52,717 nucleotides of DNA from a virus, in IMG/VR virus record IMGVR_UViG_3300035701_000046, positions 1 to 52,717 of that record, one strand, 5' to 3'. Below the pieces are notes generated by a model, which saw only the letters and a program-made list of their open reading frames with translations, searched no databases and had not been told where the DNA came from. Shown here piece after piece: positions 31,586 to 39,142 of this stretch; position 1 is the first letter of the stretch; each line of letters opens with the position of its first letter. The position numbers and the translations under genes are program-made.

Positions 31586-32899
31586 ATGCCAGTGTCGCCG
31601 TATGTTCTGGAGAGGCTTCAGACCTCGCTTTCGCAGGACCAGTTCGAGAAAGTCTTGGCGGCGACGAAGGTCAGTAAAACGCGGCCCAAGATCACGTTTA
31701 TGGTCAGCCCGCAGCTTAACGCCTGCGACTATTATCGGGGCTACATGATCGCTCGCGAGTTGGAGAAGCACGATCTCTTCGATCTCCAGTTTGTCCACGG
31801 AATCGGGCCGAACGAAGCCTATGACTCGAACCTAATGGTCGTGTACCGGCCCAAAGACCCGTCGCTCATGAACTATACGAACAACCCGGCGGCGCAGAAC
31901 GCATACCTCATGGCGGATTACGACGATGATGTTTTCAGCGTCCCTCGGGCGAATTTCCTGGCACCGAATTTCACGCCGCAAGAGAAGAACTTCTCGATGC
32001 AGATTACGTCCCGCGTCACCCAGTTGACCGTCTCCACGCGGCGGCTCCGTGATGTCCTGAAGTCGAATCAGCCACGGGTTTCCGTGATCCCGAACATGGT
32101 GGATTTCGATGCGTATTCGAAACTCTTGATGCACTTCCCGAAAACGCCGAATCCGCGTTTCCGCGTCGGATGGGCCGGGACCTACACGCACACCGAAGAT
32201 TTGATGGGTGGGGGGCAGGTGTTTCTCAGAGCACTCAGCGAGTTTATGCGAAAGCGTAGAGACGTTGAGATGGTGTTCTTCGGGTTCTGCCCGGAGAATT
32301 TCATGAATGAGCACTGGGGACGAGTCGCATCAATCGACCCGGTGCATCTTTACCAGTATATGTCTCGACTGGCGCAGTTGAATCTTGACCTGATGCTGTA
32401 TCCGCTGATGGATCATCAGTTCAACTACTCCAAGTCGAACATTCGCTGGCTAGAATCAAGCATGATCCATGTCCCGGTGATATCCAGCCCGATTCATAGT
32501 TACCGGGATATTGGCGAAGACCTTTGCATGACGGTGCCGTTGACCTATGAGGCTTGGTTCAATGCCCTGGAGCATGCCTATCTCAATCGTGATGATATGC
32601 GCGCTCGGGCAGAGAAATCACGAGAATGGGCGAGAGCACATTGGTCAATCCAGGCTGGATGGCCAGCCTGGGCGGCGGTCCTTGCGGCGGCAGCGACCGG
32701 CGAATTCGTCGCCCAAGATTTTACACCCCCGCCGTATCCTTCAAAGCAGAAGGGGGACAGTCATGCAACTCGATTGGACGTTTCTGATCAACATGGGAGT
32801 GGGCTTCGTCCTGAAGCACACGAAGATCGGGCCGAAAAAGATCACTTTCCCGAACTGGGCGATCCCCATAGCGAACCTCGTGGGGACGTTTGCGTTTGA
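31586..32899 (+). CDS. Glycosyltransferase, GT-B fold
   Basis: This 437-residue protein has a GT-B layout with a DYDDDVFSVPRANF stretch, a donor-side RFRVGWAGTYTHTEDLMGG near residues 190-210, FNYSKSNIRWLESSMIHVPVISS near 287-309, and a helical closing segment. It is the sixth glycosyltransferase-type gene. GAGGAGG precedes ATG 31586. The last 45 residues overlap the next gene by 137 bases and read as low-complexity, which is odd and suggests a frameshift or a lost stop near 32765. Confidence 0.85.
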   Translation: MPVSPYVLERLQTSLSQDQFEKVLAATKVSKTRPKITFMVSPQLNACDYYRGYMIARELEKHDLFDLQFVHGIGPNEAYDSNLMVVYRPKDPSLMNYTNNPAAQNAYLMADYDDDVFSVPRANFLAPNFTPQEKNFSMQITSRVTQLTVSTRRLRDVLKSNQPRVSVIPNMVDFDAYSKLLMHFPKTPNPRFRVGWAGTYTHTEDLMGGGQVFLRALSEFMRKRRDVEMVFFGFCPENFMNEHWGRVASIDPVHLYQYMSRLAQLNLDLMLYPLMDHQFNYSKSNIRWLESSMIHVPVISSPIHSYRDIGEDLCMTVPLTYEAWFNALEHAYLNRDDMRARAEKSREWARAHWSIQAGWPAWAAVLAAAATGEFVAQDFTPPPYPSKQKGDSHATRLDVSDQHGSGLRPEAHEDRAEKDHFPELGDPHSEPRGDVCV

Positions 32900-33026
32900 G
32901 ATTCTTGTGAACGCACAGACCGTCGAAGCTGCAATCGCCAAGGCCCTGACGAACACCCTGGCAGCTACCGGTCTCCATTCCGCGATCAAGAACCCCGTCA
33001 AGGTCGCGACTGGCAAGAATATCTAG
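32763..33026 (+). CDS. Small membrane-associated or holin-like protein
   Basis: An 87-residue protein, MQLDWTFLINMGVGFVLKHTK..., with two hydrophobic segments (FLINMGVGFVL and IPIANLVGTFAFEIL) and a helical end (LAATGLHSAIKN). Similar small proteins near phage portals are annotated as membrane or holin-like. GGGGGA precedes ATG 32763. Function is unproven. Confidence 0.65.
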   Translation: MQLDWTFLINMGVGFVLKHTKIGPKKITFPNWAIPIANLVGTFAFEILVNAQTVEAAIAKALTNTLAATGLHSAIKNPVKVATGKNI

Positions 33027-33081
33027 TCCAGATTCCCCGAACAGACTACCAGCGAGTGCTTTCCTCCGGTGAGGGAAGCGC

Positions 33082-35040
33082 ATGAGGACGATTGTCATGG
33101 CAAGTCGTTATGAGATCGTACCGGCGAGTTCTCTCCAAACGAACAAGCTGGACGAAGGTTTCCGCGAACTGACGCGGGGACGCCCGTTCAATCGTGTCAT
33201 CAAGACTTCGGCACAAGGCGGGCAGAGAAGCCTGATGCGGGTCCCAACACAGGGAATGTCGCAGGGGATGCCCCGGTCGTTGCAGAAGTATTCGGCGATG
33301 GCAGGCGGATCGTCGTGGCGGCATACGAGGACCGAGTTCCTGGAGCCGCAGGTCCGCGATCCCTTGCTCTCTGCCAGCAACTTCTATCTGCCGACGGATC
33401 GGGTGATGATGAATGCCTGGATCCGCTACTTCGATCGTTTCCACCCGATTGTCGGGAACGCGATCGACATGCACGCGACGGTGCCGTTCTCGAAGTTCCA
33501 GTTAAAGGACATCGACGACCCTGCCATCCGGCTGTTCTACGAGGACATGACGACCGAGGTCAACCTCTTCCGCCGTATCCTGGAGATCAGCCGCGAGTAC
33601 GAGCTGATCGGCGAAGTCTTCCCGTTTGCGTACTGGGACGACGAGATGAACGCTTTCAGCGAAATCGTCATCCTCAACCCCGATACCGTGGAAGTCATTG
33701 GTATCTACATCGCTGGTGAACGAACCTGGCGCTACGAGCTTGTGCCGGACCCGACCGTTGTGGCTTTCTTGCGGTCGGATAACCCCCTCGATTGGGAGAT
33801 CGTGCAGGAGATCGATCCGGCGATCATCCGGGCCGCACAGACGGATACGAATGCCCCCCTTGACCCGTTCAACCTCTCGCACCTCGCGCGTAAGCAAAGT
33901 CCTTACGATGATCGCGGGGTCAGCATCATCATGGGCTGTCTCAAGGACCTGCTCTACGAGGAGCAGCTTTTGGAAGCTCAGTATGCGATCACCGGGGGTA
34001 TCGTCCGCCCTCGTGAAATCTGGAAGCTCGGTATCCCCGGCGAGTACATGCCGACCGATGAGGACCTCATGGACCTCAGAAATTTGCTCGCCGCTTCCGA
34101 GTTCGACCCCAACTTCGCTCTGATCAGTCACCACGGCCTCACCGTGGAATTCGTCGGCGCAGACCGGCGGATCCTGCCGATCATCCCCGAACGGCAGCAG
34201 ATTGAGGACCGTCTTCTTACCCGCCTCTACACGAACAAGGCCATCACACACGGGGAAGGCCCAACCTACGCGAATGCCTCGGTGGCGATGCAATTTATCG
34301 CTGCGCGATACGCGACGAAACGTGACTACATCACCGAGTGGATTCGAGACAAGGTCTTCCTGCCGACCTCGTTGGCCAATGAGTTCTACCACCCGCTTGC
34401 CCCCCACATGACCTCCGGCCAAGGGCCGTGGATGAGGACCTCGGGGCAACGCGAGCTTGTCATCCCCGATTTCCAGTGGCTTTCCCTCGTCGATCTCACC
34501 GACAAGGGCCAGAAACTTCAGTACGCGATGCAGCTTGCAACGCAGGCGCGTCTGCCGATGAAGACGATCCTCGATCTTCTCCAGATCGATTCGAGCGAGG
34601 TCGAGTTCTGGCTTGAAGAAGAAGAAGGGACCCGACTCGACGCGATTTACCAGTCTACCCGGAAGATGGTCCAGGAAGCCCGAGCGCGGGTTGAGGAAAC
34701 GAAGAAACTCGCTCCCGGCGCTCCGGGTGCTGGTGGACAACAGCCTGGCGGAGCCGGTGGGGAAAAGAACACTCCCGAGGGGATCGCTGATGATCTCCGG
34801 CAGAAGTCTGAGAAGGACGAAAAGGCCCAGGAAAAAGTGCCCCCCCCGGTCAAACCGGCAGCGGAGCAGGCTCAACCGACGGAGCCAAAGACAGAGCCAG
34901 CGGTGCGCCAGGGCGCAGTGGTGTTCGGCCCTTTCGATCTGAAGCCAGGGGAGAACATCTTTGCCGGTGCGGAAACCCTGGAAGGCTCTCTCTTGGACAT
35001 ATTCCGCATGGGGCCGCCCGACAAACCGCCCAAGACCTAG
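33082..35040 (+). CDS. Portal protein
   Basis: This 652-residue protein lies before the Mu F gene, the usual order. A core (residues 100-500) has HPIVGNAIDMHATVPF, DTVEVIGIYIAGERTW, SPYDDRGVSIIMGCLKDLLYEE and TDEDLMDLRNLLAASEFD, typical of HK97-type portals that form the dodecameric DNA channel at one head vertex. The last 110 residues are a Pro/Glu/Gln-rich extension that may be cleaved or disordered. GAGGGAAG precedes ATG 33082. Confidence 0.85.
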   Translation: MRTIVMASRYEIVPASSLQTNKLDEGFRELTRGRPFNRVIKTSAQGGQRSLMRVPTQGMSQGMPRSLQKYSAMAGGSSWRHTRTEFLEPQVRDPLLSASNFYLPTDRVMMNAWIRYFDRFHPIVGNAIDMHATVPFSKFQLKDIDDPAIRLFYEDMTTEVNLFRRILEISREYELIGEVFPFAYWDDEMNAFSEIVILNPDTVEVIGIYIAGERTWRYELVPDPTVVAFLRSDNPLDWEIVQEIDPAIIRAAQTDTNAPLDPFNLSHLARKQSPYDDRGVSIIMGCLKDLLYEEQLLEAQYAITGGIVRPREIWKLGIPGEYMPTDEDLMDLRNLLAASEFDPNFALISHHGLTVEFVGADRRILPIIPERQQIEDRLLTRLYTNKAITHGEGPTYANASVAMQFIAARYATKRDYITEWIRDKVFLPTSLANEFYHPLAPHMTSGQGPWMRTSGQRELVIPDFQWLSLVDLTDKGQKLQYAMQLATQARLPMKTILDLLQIDSSEVEFWLEEEEGTRLDAIYQSTRKMVQEARARVEETKKLAPGAPGAGGQQPGGAGGEKNTPEGIADDLRQKSEKDEKAQEKVPPPVKPAAEQAQPTEPKTEPAVRQGAVVFGPFDLKPGENIFAGAETLEGSLLDIFRMGPPDKPPKT

Positions 35041-35180
35041 ATGCCATCTCCCGAGAGAGCTGGCAGAGGCGTCTTTGGTTCACGAACATCGGCAACTCGT
35101 CTCGGAAAGTCATCATCGACCTGGAAAATCGGTTCCTTGACCTCCACGCGGTCAAGGCAGAGGACTTCGTCTCGAACCTG

Positions 35181-37355
35181 GTGTCGGACTACGAGGCGCG
35201 GGGCAGAATCGATCCTGAAGCGATTTCCAGGGCACTCACCACGCACCTTGAGGGCCTATCCGTCTCCGGGTCCGATTTCCTTCAGAAAAGCCTAGAAAGT
35301 TTACATCATAATTCACTCATCGATGCCCTGAACCGGGCGGGATTCCGGCGCGAGGTCCGCCGGATGTCGAAGCAGGCCCAGACAGCGGGGGAACGCGATG
35401 AGCAGCTCCGGCGTTCGTTCGATATGGCCTTCCGCAGTGTCACGTCGCTGCCGGATGAAATCGTCGAGCGGATCCGGTCCAGGATTCTCAAGAATCTCGA
35501 AGAGGGCCGGGGTAGCACCGAGAAGGTACTCCGGGCGATTATCCAAGAGGAAATCGAGGGCCTCGGGGAGATGGACCCGGTCTCCCTGCGCAAGGCGATT
35601 CGGAAAATCTGGGACGAGACCAAACGAGACCTTCAGCGCGTAATCCGGTCCGAATCGATCAACGCCTACTCGCGGGTGCAACTCAAGGAATGGGCCGATC
35701 GCGGCATCAAGCGTGTCCGCCGGAAGAGCATCGACGATGATCGAACGTGTGCGATCTGCCGCGAGCTTTCTCGTCCGGGGACGAACATCTACGACATCGA
35801 GGCGCTCCTGCGTCTCGACTACCCTGTCAGTCAGGACCCCGACACCGGCGAGTGGATGACGCATCCGAACTGTTTCTTGCCAGGCACGTTAGTCAGAGGG
35901 GATTTTGTGGCTGGAAGCCGGGCCATCTATAATGGCCCTGCTCGGGAGATACGGACGGCGAGGGGTGAATGTCTTCGCGTCACGCCCAATCATCCGATAC
36001 TTACCAAGAAAGGATTCGTCCCCGCGAAGGATCTCGGGCCAGGCGATAATCTCGTTTGCTACAACGCTCCAGAGAACAGGCCCGCTTCCGTTGGCCTGAG
36101 TACAAACAATCAGCAAGAACCAACCCGAATCGAGGATGTATTCCATACGATCCGAGAGATGGCGAAGGCGGCCCATCGCCGCCTTGATATTACTGCCAAG
36201 GATTTCCACGGCGACGCGAGTTTCTTCGTGGGCGAAGTCGAGATTGTATCGCTCAATGGGGAGCTGAGAAACGAATCCCTTTCCTTTGAGCCAGTCACCG
36301 AGGAAGATTTCGTCTTGGGATCGGTTGCTCTGAAGTCGGAAGCGAGTGATCGCACGCTGCCGATAAACGTCGTCGGTGTGGCACCCAGCGATTTGACGTG
36401 CTCGAACTGTGGGCGTCATCTTCGACCACTTCAATCTCTCTGCATCGGACTGCCCACGGAGATCAACGCCTTGTTCCTGGAATCGGTGGGCCAGGGCAAA
36501 GCGTCCAATGCCCGTAATCTTCGAGAGGGTATTGAGAGATTCCCCGGCGTGGTAACGAGTGATCAGGTTGTCGAGATCCTGGATTTCAATTTTTCTGGTG
36601 ATGTTTATGACCTCCAATCTACGTCGGGTTACATTGTAGCACAGACTGTCGTTGCTGGAAATTGCCGCTGTTGGTTCGAACCCTTGATTGACGATGTCTG
36701 GTCGGAGCTTGAGGGGATGGAGGCGCAACTCCTCGCAGATATCACACGGGGTGAAGCTACTGCCCGAGATGTTCCGATCGATTCTCAGAGGACGGTGGAG
36801 AAGGCGCTTCGAGAACACAAGAAGGTTGAGATGGACGTGCGCTTCGTCCCGAGGATTGTTGACCTTCCCGAGTGGCAAGCTGTCCGGCGTGAAGAGTTGG
36901 CCAGCGATGTCGGATCGGAAAAGGCAAAGGTTCTCTTGCAGGGCGAGATTTTCGCAAACGAAGTCGTTGAGTGGACAGACTCCGATACGGGTACCCATTA
37001 TGTCGCTTCCCAGGCTCAAGAAATCGAGCACGTGAGTACGCCGATCGCGCGTGCCGCAGCCGAGAAGCTGTGGGATGGCGGGGTCGTGCCTCATGCTTGG
37101 GTCGCGACTCGATACCGCGAGAAAAAGGCATCTCTCAACGCGACTCTCGAAGTCGAGGGCTACAAAATCTACGGTGGGCAGCCTTTCCCGAACGAAATCG
37201 CTGCGCAGAGTGTCCGCGACTATTTCGTTGAAAGTTATAGTCTTTACGTCGTCCAACCTTATATCCTGGAGACCGCCGACCCCGAGATGTACGAATGGCT
37301 CCGCGTTGAGGTCTTTGGCGGGCGGGAGTTCATGCAAAGGGGTGGGATAAAGTAG
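35181..37355 (+). CDS. Mu F-like head morphogenesis protein with an intein
   Basis: This 724-residue precursor contains a Mu F/SPP1 gp7-type domain (residues 130-230, IRSESINAYSRVQLKEWADRG, DDRTCAICRELS) interrupted at the conserved HPNCRC motif by a 264-residue intein (231-494). After splicing the extein junction would read HPN-CRCWFEP. GTG 35181 is the first ordinary start, but the frame is open and coding-like upstream to about 35003, so the true N-terminus is probably longer, made by an unusual start or by frameshift from the portal gene. Mu F proteins act inside the prohead. Confidence 0.85.
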   Translation: MSDYEARGRIDPEAISRALTTHLEGLSVSGSDFLQKSLESLHHNSLIDALNRAGFRREVRRMSKQAQTAGERDEQLRRSFDMAFRSVTSLPDEIVERIRSRILKNLEEGRGSTEKVLRAIIQEEIEGLGEMDPVSLRKAIRKIWDETKRDLQRVIRSESINAYSRVQLKEWADRGIKRVRRKSIDDDRTCAICRELSRPGTNIYDIEALLRLDYPVSQDPDTGEWMTHPNCFLPGTLVRGDFVAGSRAIYNGPAREIRTARGECLRVTPNHPILTKKGFVPAKDLGPGDNLVCYNAPENRPASVGLSTNNQQEPTRIEDVFHTIREMAKAAHRRLDITAKDFHGDASFFVGEVEIVSLNGELRNESLSFEPVTEEDFVLGSVALKSEASDRTLPINVVGVAPSDLTCSNCGRHLRPLQSLCIGLPTEINALFLESVGQGKASNARNLREGIERFPGVVTSDQVVEILDFNFSGDVYDLQSTSGYIVAQTVVAGNCRCWFEPLIDDVWSELEGMEAQLLADITRGEATARDVPIDSQRTVEKALREHKKVEMDVRFVPRIVDLPEWQAVRREELASDVGSEKAKVLLQGEIFANEVVEWTDSDTGTHYVASQAQEIEHVSTPIARAAAEKLWDGGVVPHAWVATRYREKKASLNATLEVEGYKIYGGQPFPNEIAAQSVRDYFVESYSLYVVQPYILETADPEMYEWLRVEVFGGREFMQRGGIK
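35871..36662 (+). mobile_element. Intein within the Mu F gene
   Basis: The in-frame insertion starts with Cys1 (CFLPGTLV, block A), has RVTPNHPILT (block B) and ends VYDLQSTSGYIVA and VVAGN before Cys+1 (blocks F and G). The penultimate residue is Gly rather than the usual His. Sense-strand blocks C-E of an ordinary LAGLIDADG endonuclease are missing. The middle is occupied instead by a reading frame on the opposite strand (35889-36617). Confidence 0.85.
35889..36617 (-). CDS. Homing endonuclease, EDxHD/Vsr-like, antisense within the intein
   Basis: This 242-codon frame reads against the Mu F gene and fits inside the intein. It has a helix-turn-helix-like start (LITRYHAGESLNTLSKITGI), then IERYNLDFAHEETRVAVEIL, DRMEYILDSGWFLLIV and GKYRMIGRDAK, matching the order of Vsr-fold homing enzymes: YN-x-D, VAVEI-x-G, R-x2-YIL-x-GW, YR-x-I-x-D. 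It ends 18 bases from the intein's left edge. The start is uncertain: TTG 36617, or ATC 36602 which has GGAGGT seven bases upstream. Beyond the intein the same frame is a non-coding shadow. Confidence 0.7.
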   Translation of the reverse strand: MEVINITRKIEIQDLDNLITRYHAGESLNTLSKITGIGRFALAHRFQEQGVDLRGQSDAERLKWSKMTPTVRARQIAGCHTDDVYRQRAITRFRLQSNRSQDEIFLGDWLKGKGFVSQLPIERYNLDFAHEETRVAVEILGSNIKAAMGRLRHLSDRMEYILDSGWFLLIVCTQANGSGPVLWSVVANEIIAWPEILRGDESFLGKYRMIGRDAKTFTPRRPYLPSRAIIDGPASSHKIPSD

Positions 37356-37374
37356 TCGGGAACTATAATAAATC

Positions 37375-37403
37375 TTGACAAATCCAGAGCAGTGTGGGAA
37401 AAT
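37375..37403 (+). promoter_or_regulatory. Rightward promoter, TTGACA type
   Basis: TTGACA (37375-37380), a 17-base spacer and GAAAAT (37398-37403), with AATAAATCTTGACAA and GTGGGA-x2-ATCG shared with 10119 and 12634. It lies in the 90-base gap before the regulator gene. Confidence 0.6.
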
Positions 37404-37445
37404 CGTTCTCGTGTCGTATACCAGAGGCGGTAACGTAAGAGGCCA

Positions 37446-37697
37446 ATGATGGCGAAAGTCTCGAAGACGAATAGTCGGCTCCGTCGTGAACTTCAGCCTG
37501 TCTGCCGTGAGCTTGTTCGCGAGTGGGAACAGCAGGGATGGACGATTCGGGAGCTTTCGCGGGCCGCTGGAGTTAGCCACGTAACCCTTCACAACATCAA
37601 GCGAGGCGGGTTACCAACGCTGATTATACTGAGGCGTATCGCAATCGCCCTGGAAATCCACCCGAGCGTGTTCTTTCGAGAGGTGGAAACGAGATGA
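37446..37697 (+). CDS. XRE-family helix-turn-helix regulator
   Basis: This 83-residue protein has the HTH core TIRELSRAAGVSHVTLHNIKRGG (about residues 32-54), with a LEIHPSVFF end typical of Cro/CI-type repressors. It would bind DNA as a dimer. It follows its own TTGACA-type promoter, and its stop overlaps the next start by four bases, so it could autoregulate this small operon. ATG 37446 and 37449 are adjacent alternatives. Confidence 0.85.
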   Translation: MMAKVSKTNSRLRRELQPVCRELVREWEQQGWTIRELSRAAGVSHVTLHNIKRGGLPTLIILRRIAIALEIHPSVFFREVETR

Positions 37698-38338
37698 CTC
37701 GCGGCTTGATGAACGCCATCCTGCTCTGCTCATTGAGTCTCGCCTTTCCGCAGAAGGTTTCTGGAGGCGAAAAGCACAAGCCTATCTATGTCGATCCTGC
37801 GGGATGGAGTATTACCCGCGCGAAGCGGGCGGATACCTACGTCGAGCCATACGTTAATGCGAAGATGGATGGTGGCCTGATCTGGAAGCTGTTCGATTCC
37901 GTTGACGGATTCGCAGTGATGGAGTACCTCTACTCGCATGACCCTTCACAGTACGTTCTCTTCGCCATCTCAATACCTGACGATATCGTCCTCGATTGGC
38001 AGGAGAATGCTGTGATCGAGATCGACGCTATTTGTAACGGGGACACCACGACCTTTCTTTCTACGCAATTCATCTTCGCGAATTCTAAGACTATTCTCGG
38101 CCCGACCGGGACGCTGAATCTCCCTGGCGATAAGGTCTGGCTGAGCCGGAAGCTCTATCCGAATGACGATGGGGAAGAAAAGCTAACGCAATTTGTGGGG
38201 AACAATCATGGCTACCTTGCCACCGAGAGTGGGGAAGTGATGATGTTTACCCGTTTCGAGTTTGGGAAATCTTACCCGAAGCGGATCGCGTCGTGCCGCG
38301 TGAGCGGCATTACCCCTATCAAAAGGAGGGTAGAATGA
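37694..38338 (+). CDS. Secreted hypothetical protein
   Basis: This 214-residue protein has a probable signal peptide (NAILLCSLSLAFPQKVSGGE, cleavage near residue 25) and a beta-rich body (QYVLFAISIPDDIVLDW, FLSTQFIFANSKTIL). Secreted phage proteins are rare, and some alter the host envelope. It overlaps both neighbours by four bases. Function unknown. Confidence 0.65.
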   Translation: MTRGLMNAILLCSLSLAFPQKVSGGEKHKPIYVDPAGWSITRAKRADTYVEPYVNAKMDGGLIWKLFDSVDGFAVMEYLYSHDPSQYVLFAISIPDDIVLDWQENAVIEIDAICNGDTTTFLSTQFIFANSKTILGPTGTLNLPGDKVWLSRKLYPNDDGEEKLTQFVGNNHGYLATESGEVMMFTRFEFGKSYPKRIASCRVSGITPIKRRVE

Positions 38339-38541
38339 GAAAATCCATTCTACTCGTCGTCCTGCTCGCCCTCGCGCTGTCTGTGACCGCGACGATCGCT
38401 GCGGGACCGACCGATGGCCCGAACTGCCGCGCGTGGCTCGCCAGTGGCGGATACGCTGTATGGGCGGCTCCTGGCTGCATGATGGAAATTTTCTTTTACT
38501 ACAGCGGATGGCCCGGAGACGGCGACGATCTCGGCGGATAG
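38335..38541 (+). CDS. Small secreted peptide
   Basis: A 68-residue protein with a clear signal peptide (MRKSILLVVLLALALSVTA, cut near AAG) and a short Gly/Trp-rich mature part (GYAVWAAPGCMMEIFFYYSGW). AAAAGGAGGG lies 4 bases before ATG 38335. No family is recognised. Confidence 0.65.
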   Translation: MRKSILLVVLLALALSVTATIAAGPTDGPNCRAWLASGGYAVWAAPGCMMEIFFYYSGWPGDGDDLGG

Positions 38542-38828
38542 ACGAGCAAATCGGCCCGATTGCGTGGGCAGAGGGCGTTGAGAAGGTCCCTCCTTATCAA
38601 CCCCCTGTAACGCGACACCCCTCTGCCCACATATTTATCATGGCTGTAGTCTTGACGATCCTGTTCGCTTTTCTCTTGCTCCATCCGGTAGAGAATTGCG
38701 GGAATCAACGGGGGTGGCCAGATCACAAGAAAATGTGGGTGTGGATGAATTTGGTTTTTCTTCTCCTGGTGGTACCCAAATTCGTCTGCTTGCTGCTCGT
38801 ATCTCTGAAGTGGTGGGTCCCAAGATGA
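38508..38828 (+). CDS. Two-pass membrane protein
   Basis: From ATG 38508, 106 residues start with an Arg-rich MARRRRRSRR and include two membrane spans (HIFIMAVVLTILFAFLLL and VWMNLVFLLLVVPKFVCLLLV). A longer in-frame start at 38433 overlaps the upstream gene. Its ATG shares bases with the previous gene. Topology and charge would suit a lysis accessory or membrane anchor. Confidence 0.55.
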   Translation: MARRRRRSRRIDEQIGPIAWAEGVEKVPPYQPPVTRHPSAHIFIMAVVLTILFAFLLLHPVENCGNQRGWPDHKKMWVWMNLVFLLLVVPKFVCLLLVSLKWWVPR

Positions 38829-39142
38829 ACGACGGGATGAACACGCAAGATGGATTCAGAATTGTCCACCTGATCGGTGGGCCGAGTAACGGGGAAGAAT
38901 ACGCGATCCCGGAGGATGTCATCGTCTTCGAAGTCCTTGAAGGGCAGCCGTCACCTGACCAGATTCAGGCGATGATGCGAGGGACTCCCGTTGAGTGGCG
39001 TCATAAAAACTCTCATTATGAAATCGTGCCTTCTCCGTTCTCCGGGGGGAAGTGTGTCGGTCTGTATACGGAGAGCGCAGAGGAGAAATTAGCCAAGCAA
39101 ATCGTGGAAGACGGGGCCGCTGGTAGCCGCGATGACTTGTGA
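38825..39142 (+). CDS. Conserved small phage protein, 105 residues
   Basis: The protein MNDGMNTQDGFRIVHLIGGPS... has the pattern F-R-IVHLIGGPSNGEEYAIPE. A similar LVGGPCSGW segment occurs in the gene at 41345, so the two may be distantly related. ATG 38825 overlaps the previous stop by four bases. Function unknown. Confidence 0.65.
   Translation: MNDGMNTQDGFRIVHLIGGPSNGEEYAIPEDVIVFEVLEGQPSPDQIQAMMRGTPVEWRHKNSHYEIVPSPFSGGKCVGLYTESAEEKLAKQIVEDGAAGSRDDL

Noticed and set aside
31488-31748. Frame MQDGYRVGIGNREEQ before and across the 31586 gene
   Set aside because: It begins right after a stop, has no ribosome site, and its later part is an Arg-rich shadow of the glycosyltransferase.
36663-37592. 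Upstream part of the antisense frame beyond the intein
   Set aside because: Outside the intein the residues no longer resemble the nuclease and follow the Mu F gene as a shadow.
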